Part shown: piece after piece, positions 21,949-32,788 of the stretch
Numbering within the stretch: position 1 is the stretch's first letter
Layout of the letters: each line of letters begins with the position of its first letter
From: Paracamarosporium sp. OC-R06-R3
Taxonomy: Eukaryota > Ascomycota > Dothideomycetes > Pleosporales > Didymosphaeriaceae
Direction: 5' to 3'
Assembly: GCA_019828545.1 (NCBI GenBank)
Contig: JACVRA010000369.1
Location: forward strand, 306-49,282
DNA: 48,977 nucleotides
Made by a program: the position numbers and the translations under genes
Notes under the pieces: generated by a model
What the model was told of the DNA's origin: nothing
Databases searched by the model: none
The model's input: only the letters and a program-made list of their open reading frames with translations

Positions 21949-24025
21949 TGTCTTGATCCTCGTTTGAAGATTAGTCTTGAAATCAACTTCTAGTAATATT
22001 TATAGTTGTGTTCTACTTTACGAATACCATACCTTCTACCTAAATATCCCCCCGCCTTTATTTCAACAGTATCTATTCCAGGTTAACGCATCAACTTGAT
22101 ACTACCTTTCTTTCTCCTTATTCTTCACTTAGTCTGAGTTGAAAAAAAAAACATCCCCGTAACCGGCAAATGACGCCCCAACCCGTCTTTGACAATCATG
22201 AGCAAAGAATTTCCAAGACCGTGCTCATCTTAGTAATAATAAGCCATAAAATCAGCTTTCGCTAATTTATAAAACAATAACGGAGTACAATAAGGTAATA
22301 AAGATCACACCCAAAAGGTTTTAGCTCTGAGTGGTAGATTAAACCAAATCTAGTAGTTGCTTTTCTCGTGCATATGAACCATCGTAAAAAGCCATATGGA
22401 TACAGACACTCTGCTATGTGCCTGCTCTGATCGCGATGCACTTTCACCATCAATGCTTTAATGGCTACTCGTCGCTCCCTTCAACAATAGGAGTCTAGTT
22501 CTAAATTTTAGTTTAGTTCAAGAATAGTTCAAGTTGAATCATACCCCTTTCACGGTGTCCAGCTGCGCCTGTGGGTGGGCTCTTCCAATCTTCCAACCTT
22601 CGACTATCACGATAACGGAAAGCCTTTTAAGAAATCAGCGACAATGCCACACTGATGTTTTCTCATACCTTGCATAGCATTGCGACCAATAACGCAGCAT
22701 CACATACGGCCTAACGGGTACCGAAGGCAGTGTTGCAGGCAGCGATGGAAGCAGGCGCTAAGGCGCCAAGAGTGGCCCTCCAGGTGAAGCCAGCTGCGGA
22801 GTAACACGCCATGATCACTGCAGCACAACCTGCCTGACACATTCCGTGGGTGGCTGACCCCACAAGAGCCTATAATGGCGTCTAATCCGCTACCTATACT
22901 TCCTTGATACGCTTCAAACGGGAGGTTCAGCGTTGACATGAGCTACCCAAAACGGGCTCAGCCGAACAGCCTGGCTATCGCTTGCGGAAGGTGCAAATAT
23001 AGAGGCGCTAAGACCTGTGCATACACTGTTGATAAAAAGTAGTCGGTATCGCAGGGCTCCACGAGACTTGCTTTGCAACATCGCCCCCTCAAGAAACAAA
23101 CCAATACCCCACTATCATAATCCGAAGTAATCTAGCTTACGACACTTATCTCAAACGCCCAACATAGGGGGTCCGTGGCGCTTTGTACACGAAGCTTTCC
23201 CACGGACTCCGCCGACTCCCCTTTCGACTTGAAGGCGAGAGCCCGAACCGAACTGTATGGGCGTCAGGGTACCCCTTTGGATGCGAAACCCGAGAAAGAT
23301 AGCGTGCTGTACTCTCATCTATATACCCTAGCCGACACGCGACACTGCTGCATCCCCTCCCAGCCAGCCCCAGCAAAATAATTACCCACATTCACATTAA
23401 GCGTCCTCGAGGCAGTGACGCTGCCGAGATATATAATATGCATTTATCGATTAGGCATCTCGGTCAAGGTAGAGTGCTGAGGGCAAAGCTGACTCGCTGC
23501 AAACCATAGGTCGGCGCTCAGCTTAGAGGCTTCGGGAGTGCAGCGCGGGCCGCAGGGAAGCCTTACCGTCACCGACCTGTATATTGTAAGAACTAGCGAC
23601 ACATGTCCCGAAAGGGAACTCTCTTGTTTCGATTTTCTTCGAGATATCCACCAATGGTTGCAATCTGTCACCATACCTTACGTTTATTCCGGTTGCCCGT
23701 TATTACCCCTCGTGCATGGGACGTGCGTCACCCTTGCTTCAATGATTGGGCTGTACCCTCGCACCATAGACGAAACGTATGTAACCCCGAATACGGTGAT
23801 TGGGGCAGCCTTGAAACGGTTAGCTTTACACTGGGAGGCCTAACCGAATACTATTCTTAGGCCCTGCCCTACAATGTGCAAACCCGATCGCAGGCCATGT
23901 GGCCGACCCATGGTGCCATTCCTGCGCTTTTATGTTCAGCCTTGCCTAGAGTCTGCAAAACTTGAGATCACTTCACTCGCATCGCATTGGAATTTTCCTC
24001 ATCAAATGCGACTGACTTCAAAAAT
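21949..24025. other. Intergenic, no supported gene
   Basis: About 2.1 kb without a recognisable coding region. Short frames exist near 22.7-23.1, 23.15-23.4 and 23.5-23.86 kb but show no family motif and no splice pattern joining them. The segment 22,960-23,030 encodes CGRCKYRGAKTC in one frame, superficially like a zinc cluster but with wrong spacing. A run of ten A at 22142-22151 is the only simple repeat. Confidence 0.5.
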
Positions 24026-25318
24026 ATGGCGGTGATAGATCTCAATGCCCCGATGGGGCCAGCACCCAAAGGATTCGTCCAAAACCTCAACAACCCACAA
24101 AACCAGGCAACATTAGCGTATACCACACTTACGCTTGCGTTTGTCTTTGCCACCCTCTTCACTTGGATTCGAATTATGGTCAAGCTATACCTCAGAACCA
24201 AGCTATTCTTAGAAGACTGTAAGAGCATTGCCGTGCCTTGATAGTACTATCGAAAGACTAACAGAAAGCAGACATGGTTATAGTTGCCTGGGTACGTCAC
24301 AATAATGGCACTTCACGCTTACGTCTTCACACTGACTACTTCTAGGTTGCTGCTACGGTTGACGTCGCATGTGGATACAAAATTTTCTCATTCGCGCCCA
24401 TTATCCATTCGTGGGATATGAGTAGGCGAGATCTGGGCAGATACCTCCTATGGTTCCGCATCTCCTCTATCTTTTATAACATTTCGATTGTGTTTATTAA
24501 GATCGCTGTGCTGATCCATATTCGGCGCATCTTCGCCCCCCGGGGCACGCAACCTAAGACATACTTCGTTATCATTGGCATGATCTGGGCACACGCCATT
24601 TTTTACGCCACTATCGCATTACTTATGCTATTCAACTGCCGGCCAATTCATAAGGCTTGGACGCCATGGGTCACGGGGAAGTGTATTACGATTGGTGTCA
24701 TCGCTATGGCTATGGCTGTGTTTAATCTAATAGGCGACCTAGCGATCTTGTTCCTCTCCCAGAAAGTTATCTGGACCTTGATGCGGGTGGAGCGCAAGAA
24801 GCGATGGATGCTATCTATTGTGTTCTTCGCGGGTATTGTGTACGTCCCCACCTCCCAAACTTTTTTCCATATTATACCCAAGTTAATTATGCTATCGCAG
24901 TCCCTGCGGCTTCGCAGTAATGTGTCTCGTTTATAACAGGAGGCTGGCGGTCACTATTGACTTTATTCACGACTCCATGTATATGTCTATTGCATGCTAC
25001 GGGGAGATCTCGTCAGGGTTGTTCGTCCTGTTCCTCCCTGTCGTACCCAAATTTGTCTCGGACCTAAAGAAACACTACTCCTTCCGATCTCTTTCGTCAA
25101 AAGCATCGAAGAAACCATCGCTCGCATTTTCGGATAACGGACATGGTGCTGCCTCCGGAGGAAGGGGCAAGAACAAGAGTTTCAATCATATTACATACAC
25201 GGAGAAGGGCAGCGAGGAGTTCCCTACTAATGGTATGGGTGAGACTAGTGTGAAGAGCGACTTTGCAGAAGAGGGTCCGAGCAATTTTGAGATGGCGACG
25301 AAGGGGGAGGTTGTGTAG
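24026..25318 (+). CDS. Fungal rhodopsin-domain integral membrane protein (4 exons, 374 aa)
   Basis: Exons are 24026-24218, 24272-24291, 24346-24839 and 24901-25318 (1125 nt). Exon 2 is a 20-bp microexon coding the end of the family motif LEDYMVIVAW; both flanking introns have good signals (GTAAGA, CTAACAG; GTACGT, TTCTAG). Seven hydrophobic segments are present, including LTLAFVFATLFTWIRIMVKL, IVFIKIAVLIHIRRIF, the FNCRPIHKAW and VTGKCI extracellular loop, FNLIGDLAILFLS and ISSGLFVLFLPVVPKF. The tail is Ser/Lys-rich and cytoplasmic. There is no signal peptide or CFEM domain. The first ATG is taken because the upstream in-frame codons lack one. Function is unknown; relatives are usually called integral membrane or Pth11-like proteins. 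It is a distant homologue of the protein at 6734-7965. Confidence 0.9.
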
Positions 25319-27711
25319 GAATTATGTAGCATGTAATGGCCGAAGAATGTTCATGTGCAATGTTCGATACCCAATAGATTTATTGGTTAACGGAAGCATT
25401 ACACGATCATATGATTTCTTACACTTGCTCACAGGTCTATCGGTATGCATAAGGAAACCGTTCTTTTTGGATATTTCTCTAACGGAACATGGCTACAAAT
25501 TTGGAACAAATGTTCAACTTGACGTCTCCTCTGTCTTTCACGCACATGAAACCACATTCGCAACTTCCCACTTAGCAGTGGTCGGTAAATGAAATGCACT
25601 AAGTTAATAGACATTACATCGCTTCGCCTCTTCACCTAGGATCTTATGCCATCAATGCAATAAGCTGAATTAAGCAGGATTAATAGCCTCCCGCCATGGT
25701 AAACAGGACGACCTTCGTTGCATGGCTTGTTATAGTCAGACACTTCCCAGTGTAGGTTACTGAAAGACTGCAGGAGATTAAATCAAAGGCTGCTAATTGA
25801 CGAAATCCTTCCATAGTTCCTTCGATCTGGACGAAAGAGTGAGGATGTTCCTAGTTTGTTCCGAGAGTCAAATGCACTTCTTTTTCTAGAGCGAAGGTTG
25901 ATTACGTTTGAGCGTTCTAATGCCGTCCTTCTTGGTGCAAAGGCAGTCAGTCGGCAGACATGACAATTTGCGTTATTATATCCTGGAGTGAGGCTTTATG
26001 CGTTCGCCCCGAAGCTACGTTTCGATAGGAAGATACACGGCAGCGTTGAGAGATATACGCTAGTTGACAAAATGAAGCCGAAGCACACATGCGAAGGTTG
26101 ATATAAGCACATTGCTATCCTGGTTACTGATCTGAAAGACATAGTACTGCTGCTTCTCGCAAACTTCTTCATGGATAGAACTCTGCAGTTCCCTCAGAAA
26201 AAGAGGCGGACAGTGAGCAAGTCTCGTTTCTATAAAGAAAATATAAGTGGTCGTATACATTCTGATTGACAAATGGATTCTGGAGCTCGGACAATGTGCA
26301 TAGCGTCCGATCCGCAATTCCCTTGGAAGGCAAAAGTCGATAAATCGCGCGCATCGCCCAGAGCATGCAAAGCCACCACTTCCCTGATCTCACTAACTAA
26401 AATCTGAAGCTTGGTACGCATACGATGACGCATACAGGAGCTCTGTGTCCACTTCTATATTCAAGCCCCAGAACAGCTTCTGCGACGCAGCGTAGAAGAG
26501 GATTGCGCAGCCGAAGGAGCTGGTACGCCTAATAACCTGACCAGAGTGCGCTCGCAGCACTTTTTAGTCGAATTTGAGCTAAATTGGAGGCATTTCCAGG
26601 AGTCATCCATACATTGCATGCTCAAATTGTTTAGGCAACCGCTTTCTGGCACTTCATTGCCTGAGTCCAATTGAATGCTGTCAGTGGATCATCAACTCGG
26701 CAAAGGAAATTCATCTAGTGCCTTAGTGATGGACTGGGATTGGAGCATATCTCATATCGATTAGGCTAGAAGTGCGTTTCACAGAATGGAAGGCATGCCT
26801 ATATGTCCCTAAGTAAACGTATATGTTACAGAGCCAGTATCATATGCTTTTTAGCTAGCCCGAGCTTTCTGACTTCGACTTTCAGGAATGGCGATAGCTG
26901 ACTCATTGCAAAACGCTCGGACCATGTATCCTGCAGCGTACGTCGATCACTCTCGGCCCTATAGCCCCAAAACGCCCGAAAGGCCGTTCCGAGGTTCTAT
27001 AGGACACAATAAAGTTTAAAGTTTTGAAGAAGACATGGATTGAACCAGGCAATAGGCTGAGTGAGCATCGGCAAGGGGCAAACGATATTATAGGGTTGCT
27101 CACTTGGTCGGCGCTGTACACAGTAAGTGTTCGCCCCTGCGTCTCTCTTCTGTGGTGTGGTAAATTAGGAGCGAGGCTGCGACAGCAGCGCAACTCCTCA
27201 AGCGACACCTCGACCGCGCTGCTGTCGAGGTGGCGCGACGCTCGCCGTTTTCTCTTCCACGCACGGCTGACATCTAGCCGACGACCGCTCAGTGGCCTAC
27301 GTCGATCATCTGCCATCTGCCATCCGCTATTCTTGTGCATCACGCGAGTGACTATCGTCCCAGAAACTTGAGGGGTCGTAGCGTCCAAGCTGCCATGACA
27401 GTACTGCTGGTAAGAGATCATGTACATGCGGGGCAAAATCGGTGAGCATGCACGCTGAAGTCGACCCATGCACATAGCATTGTTTTCTCTGGCTCAACAC
27501 AGTGTACTCGGACTTGAGATCAGATAATGTACCAAATTTGCGTGCTGCTGGTTTATAAATCTTGCCATTGAGACCAAATGAGGTAAGCCCTCGAGGCAAG
27601 CTTTCAATAGAAAAGACTGACTTCGAGAAATGTATGCGCGACATCAATCAAGATTTATAAACTACTTCAAAGGAGCTAACGATTCTTACACATATGGCTA
27701 ATATATGGTGT
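25319..27711. other. Intergenic, no supported gene
   Basis: About 2.4 kb with no recognisable gene. A 190-codon frame on the minus strand (27475-26903) exists but has no motif, is rich in Arg, Ser and Pro in the way of a chance frame through GC-richer DNA, and lacks splice-supported extensions. The only structure noticed is the pair of overlapping inverted repeats at 27180-27236. Confidence 0.5.
27180..27236. repeat. Two overlapping, mutually exclusive inverted repeats
   Basis: Arms CGACAGCAGCGC (27180-27191) and GCGCTGCTGTCG (27216-27227) are perfect 12-bp reverse complements. A second pair, 27202-27214 and 27224-27236, matches at 12 of 13 positions around CACCTCGAC/GTCGAGGTG with a 9-nt loop. 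The two hairpins share 27224-27227 and cannot both form. No gene is annotated over it; the meaning is unknown. Confidence 0.75.
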
Positions 27712-29368
27712 TTAATGGCTCAGAAAGTGTTCAGGCACCGCCCTCTCATCGTGGCCAAAAGTGCCAAAAGCACTTTGAGGTATTACAATCTTCTTGCTTG
27801 GATAATTTTTTCGCCCCAAGTTTGATCCTTCAGGATACGGTTCTTCAACGGGGTAAACCTCTGGAGTTCTAGGGTGTATACTCATCTCTATATCATCTTG
27901 CTTCCCCTTATCGTCATTGCTACTTTCTTTGCTGTTTCCAGACCTGACTCTTTCGGTGCGACTACTGGATCCGTATCTAACGTAGCCGTCGGAAGTGCTT
28001 CGTGTTGTGCCAAGAATCTTGGGAAAGAGCCGCACGAGGATCATACGAATAGATGGCATGCAGACGCACATTATGCCGACATTGATCTCGACGGTGGACC
28101 AGTTCGAAACGTCCCATTGGTCCCAGGTCGGGTTGGTGGAATTTGCGAAATGAACGAGGGATTGAAGGCGGAGGATCGATACTATTGTAACACTACAAAA
28201 TCATCATTAGCGACACATGGGCTAAGCAAGTGCACGGTGTGCGTGAGAAGACAATGGAGGGAAACTGCGCATTGATGCTCCCACATCACGATCCTATGTG
28301 GGTTTGGATAGAGGGAGGGTATGCGAAGCAGGCGTATAAACTTACAATGTACCGACACAAAACATCAGCGCGACGCCAATCTTCTTCTTCCAGGCCAACT
28401 GGAGATGAATGAGCTGGGAAAGGGGTATCGCAAGCATCCAGAAATCGAGCGATATCGAGATCGCAGCGTTTGACCAGCCAAGCGCATTGATATTAATGCA
28501 GGTTCCCGGCGTCTCACCGTGCCACCTATTCCAGTAGTGACTGATAGGCCTGCATTGAAAGATAGCGACGGTGACAAAGATCGCGCCAAAGAGACTGTTG
28601 AATGCTACGGTCGCCCAGATGACCCTTCGTACCGGCTTTCCAGGAAAAACTCGGAGGTAGAAGAAGAGTAACGAGAGCTTGAGAAGCGTGATCTGAGTAA
28701 AATATAAGAACTCCATAACGTAGAAATATCTTGAAAAGCTTGTGATCTGTTCAAATTGCAACGTCCAGACATCTCTGCCTAAGCCGTTGGTAGCCATCCC
28801 TAGGACATTGATAGCAGAACTGGGTACTCCAGAGAGCAGTGTTATAAATATGAAACAGTCATCGAGCCCAAGGTCCATCGCTGTCATGAATATCTTGTAA
28901 CCGAGGCGCAGCAATACCAGGGTAGCCGATATTACAGCCAAAGTGGTTGATATCCTGCTATAGAGGCCAGAACTGTCGCGGATCGGAGCACCGCAAGTTG
29001 TCGATGTGATGTTTTTGGTTGCTGAATTCCAATAAGTATTTGCGATCAAGCAGAAAAAGACTTCCCATACTCAGCGCCTCTTTGACCGAACATGCTTGCA
29101 ACACGCACACCTCCACACTGCTCTGCAGCTGCTGATTTTTGCATATACATGTCTGGTCAGTAGGTCTGCATCGAGATTCGCTGATTGCAGAAACGAGACA
29201 TTTTAACTGTACAGTTGCTTGTTAGTACGATGCGCCGTAGGGTGATAGAGCATTCATACGTACCGCGCAAGCAGGCAGGCGCTCTATAGCCTCAGTGAGA
29301 GATCCTTGTGCAACACTAGAGGGAAGGGACATCAACAAAAACGTCAATATAGCGATTAGTGTTCTCAT
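27712..29368 (-). CDS. CFEM-domain Pth11-like GPCR (4 exons, 465 aa)
   Basis: Exons on the minus strand: 29368-29264, 29206-29071, 29021-28346 and 28192-27712 (1398 nt; introns 57, 49 and 153 bp). The leader MRTLIAILTFLLMSLPSSVA is a clear signal peptide. Exons 1-3 then build an extracellular CFEM domain with eight Cys (LPACA, LKC, SRC, QTCICKN, EVC, LQAC, STTCGAP). Seven transmembrane segments of the fungal rhodopsin fold follow, with LDDCFIF, LLKLSLLFFYLRVFPGK, FQCRPISHYW, NPTWDQWDVSNWSTVEINVG and CVCMPSIRM. The cytoplasmic tail is acidic and Ser-rich. This is the layout of Pth11, a surface-sensing receptor of plant-pathogenic fungi; CFEM modules bind heme or surface ligands in some proteins. 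The gene looks intact. The last intron is long for this window. Confidence 0.94.
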
Positions 29369-30565
29369 GGTTCACTCTGTTGTCCGAGCATATCAAACAG
29401 GAAGGGTTCGACCTTGACATATGTGATCCTCGAACCTGATAGCTAGAACAACACTTAAGCCGGAATGCCGGGGGGTTTCCACCTGTTGAACCCCCCGACG
29501 CACGAACGAGATGATCATCACAGATAAGATCGTATGATGATGCACGCTACAGTAGTAAGCGAACAGGCTACTGTTGATAGTTTGAGGGTCGGCTGCAGTT
29601 GTTTCTTGGAACTCGTTTCGCAAACACATCAAACCATAAGTTCATACATTATGATCCAGTGGGGCCAATCCAAGCATGGCGGAGTCCACACCGAGATCTA
29701 GCGGCACAGGGCTAGCCTTTTGTGACAGACTGCACAGTACCAAACAAGATTTCCAAAACAGGATGCTATGCCTCTCGCAAGAATTACACTTCATAGAGAT
29801 TGGGGGAAGAATTGCAATTGCGCTATTGCATGCGCCATCTACCCTGCGAGCACATGTCCAACCGAGGTTAGGAGTTTTCTGGATCTGCCGGCAGTATGTC
29901 GATCACCTTCGTAACATTGCCCTCTGGCACGGTTTTAGTGCGAATTAGGCATTCTATTCGCCATTCTGCACCATTGACAATCAGCGAAGCATGACCGATT
30001 GAGCTAGGGTGGAGCAACAAACAGAATCGGAAGGGTGCACGGCTCAGTCCTCAGCTCCTGCTTTCGCCCCCGGACATTCACCTCTCTATGCCTTGTCTGA
30101 ACTGGTTAGACTCTTATTGCTGCCTGCCAAGCCGGTTGTGTTAGTAAACTTTAATCCCACGCCGAATTCAATCCGCGACCGTCACCTATGTCTCGCCGAC
30201 TTAGCGCCGATTAAGCGGAACCACCGGTTAGCTACAGACACGTACAGGAGGCCATATCAATAGGATGGCAACACCGTGTATCTTGACGCTCCCTATTTTG
30301 CATTTTTTTGGAAGCTACGACATCAATAACTTGGTTCTATGCTAGTATTCCTAAGTGTCCGTTCTTAGAATGAGGTCCGTTTCATAGACTCTGAGACGAA
30401 CTTGAGGGCCATTGTGAACTGCCAAAAACGGTAGATTAGCTCCGTAGTATCCATGCAAGGTACGCGGCTAGCTAATCTACACATATAACACAAGAACAAC
30501 TTCTTCGATGTTCCGCTGTACACGCTTTGTTTGGTGCCTTGCGTTTTTGTTCCCGAGCAATCTGC
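29369..30565. other. Intergenic between divergent CFEM receptor and FAD oxidase
   Basis: About 1.2 kb without a recognisable gene. The two genes diverge from it, so it holds both promoters. Short frames at 29.68-29.95 and 30.01-30.26 kb carry no motif. Confidence 0.45.
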
Positions 30566-32385
30566 ATGATCGGGGAAATAATGGAGCTGCTTATCACACT
30601 CTTCCTTTTAGCCGTTCAATCATACGCGGGCGTGGTTTCCAAGCCTACCTGTCATTGCTTTCCTGGGGACAGTTGCTGGCCTGCAGCATCAGCCTGGGCA
30701 AGTTTGAACAGCACCGTGAGGGGTCAACTTATCGCCACCGTTCCTATCGGCTCTCCTTGCCACGATCCCAATTACAGTGCTACGGAATGCACCGCCCTGC
30801 AATCCCAATGGAAGCTACCCCAGACGCAGTGAGTACCACAATCTAACTTGAAAGAGCAGAGTGACGATTAATACTTGGTAATAGTCTGACATCCTCTACA
30901 TCGGTCATGCAAGCATACTTTGCAAACCAGAGTTGTGATCCTTTCACTGAACAGACTTTACCATGCCTCCCTGGCAACTACGCTCGCTACACCGTAAATG
31001 CGACGTCGAGCGCAGATGTAGTCGCTGCTATTAACTTTGCACGTACAAAGAATGTGCGTTTCGTCATTCGGAACACTGGTCATGAGTATGTATGTCCAAG
31101 GATTATTAAGAAGCAAGCGCTAAACCGTTTGGATTATAGTTACAAGGGAGGATCTACTGGTGCTGGTTCGCTCGCCGTCTGGACTCAACACCTCAAAACT
31201 GCACAATTTTTTGATTGGTCTGACACTTTCTATAGTGGGAAGGCCTTCAAAATGGGCGCAGGAATCCTAGGTTATGAGGCGGTGACAGTTGCAGCGGCCC
31301 AGGGCCTTGTTGTACTCTCGGGCACATGCCCAACAGTCGGAGCTGCAGGAGGTTACCTTCAAGGCGGTGGTCACTCTGCTCTGAGTACAAATTTTGGTCT
31401 AGCTGCTGATCAAGTCCTCGAATGGGAAGTTGCCACAGCAGCAGGCAAGATTGTCAAGGCCTCAAGAACCAACAACTCAGACCTATACTGGGCATTGAGT
31501 GGTGGCGGCGGTGGAACATACGCCGTCGTGCTCTCAGCCACTGTACGAGCCCATACCGATGCCAAAGTAGCCGGTGCTCAACTTCAAATGGCAGCTGCGG
31601 GGACGACCGCTGACAAATTCTACGAAGCCATCGCAAGGTTTTACGCTATGGTGCCGAATATCACCGATAGCGGCACCTCCACCGCTTTTGTCTTCAACTC
31701 GCAAATCTTTTCCATTGCTCCGATTACTGCATTCAACCAGACGTCTGCGCAGGTTAAGATCACTCTGGACCCCTTTATTGCGGTATTGACTGAACTCGCT
31801 ATTCCATATACGATTACCTACTCTGACTCCACGTCATACTACGAACATTACAATAAATACATGGGGCCTCTCCCGTATGGTCATCTCCAAGTCGAGGCAT
31901 ATCAGTTCTCCAGTCGCCTGATTCCACGGAAGGTGCTGGAGACGAACAACGATGCGCTCCAAAAGGCCTTACGGAACATTACCGAGAATGGGGTCCTTGC
32001 TGTTTCTGTAGCATTGAACGTCACAAATCAATCGAACCGGCCTAATGCCGTGCTCCCAGCTTGGCGTGATGCCGCCATTCATATGCAGATGACACTCCCT
32101 TGGGATAACACACCGTCTGCATGGCCGAAAATGATCACAGATCAATTCCTACTAACGAACGAGCTTGTTCCACAGGTTGAGGCAGTGACACCTGGCAGTG
32201 GAACATACATGAATGAAGGAGACTTTAGAACGGCTGATTGGCAGGACAAATGGTTCGGTAAAAATTATGACTCACTGTTGTCTGTCAAGAAGAAGTGGGA
32301 CCCGGAATTTGTCTTTTACGGATTGAAGACTGTGGGGAGCGAAACATGGAATGTAGATAATAGCGGACGCATGTGTAGGGTGTAA
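30566..32385 (+). CDS. Secreted FAD-linked oxidase, bicovalent type (3 exons, 569 aa)
   Basis: Exons are 30566-30828, 30885-31085 and 31140-32385 (1710 nt). Intron 2 (31086-31139, 54 bp) contains no stop and is 3n long, so it hides in an open frame; it is called from GTATGT, a CTAAAC branch point and TATAG, and its removal gives the family sequence RNTGHDYKGGSTGAG. The start may instead be the ATG at 30581, which gives a more compact signal peptide (MELLITLFLLAVQSYA). A Cys-rich N-terminus (CHCFPGDSCW) precedes the FAD_binding_4 domain with His154 (NTGH) and Cys218 (SGTCPTVG), both used for covalent FAD, then GGYLQGGGHS, LYWALSGGGGGTYAVV and a BBE end (WDPEFVFYG). It resembles MreA-type isoamyl alcohol oxidases. 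Substrate unknown; it may act alone or with the nearby MFS exporter. Confidence 0.94.
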
Positions 32386-32522
32386 ATGCCATAAGCTCGC
32401 CATGTCCTCTTATATAGAACTACTAATTATAAGAGAAATAGTTGATTAAAGTAATTAGGCTAAAATATAGTTGAGATTAAATCTTGTTAGATTATGCGTT
32501 CTTAGTTGCTAGGCGATAGACA

Positions 32523-32720
32523 CTGTTTGCAGCTGGGGAATGCGAAGCTCAGGCTATTGTTGGCGGAAAAGGAAATCGCTCATGAGAAGATCTGTGTCGG
32601 GGAGGATTATCTAGTGTGCCAGGCGGTGACTTCTAGGGTGGAATTGTTGAAGGATGTTGGGGCTGCGAAGGCGGAGTTGAATTGAGAGCTGATAGAGTAC
32701 TTGCCCTTTGGGCGCAAATG
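32523..32720 (+). pseudogene. Short coiled-coil coding remnant
   Basis: About 55 codons read without a stop on the plus strand, rich in Leu, Ala, Glu and Lys in a heptad-like pattern (LGNAKLRLLLAEKEIAHEKI), up to a TGA at 32683-32685, and the same frame continues LIEYLPFGRK before a double TGA. It lacks an ATG and any identifiable domain. It looks like the C-terminal coiled coil of a lost gene or transposon protein; the family is not known. Confidence 0.35.
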
Positions 32721-32788
32721 ATGATAGTGAGTCTCGTTCACCGATTAAAGAAAATTGATTGTATCAATCATTTCGACTTCAAACAGCA

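Noticed and set aside
22960..23040. Zinc-cluster (Zn2Cys6) transcription factor start
   Set aside because: CGRCKYRGAKTC has the wrong spacing between the second and third Cys, a stop follows soon, and no downstream regulator domain is seen.
26903..27475. 190-codon minus-strand gene
   Set aside because: No motif, no supporting splice sites, composition typical of a chance frame in GC-richer DNA.
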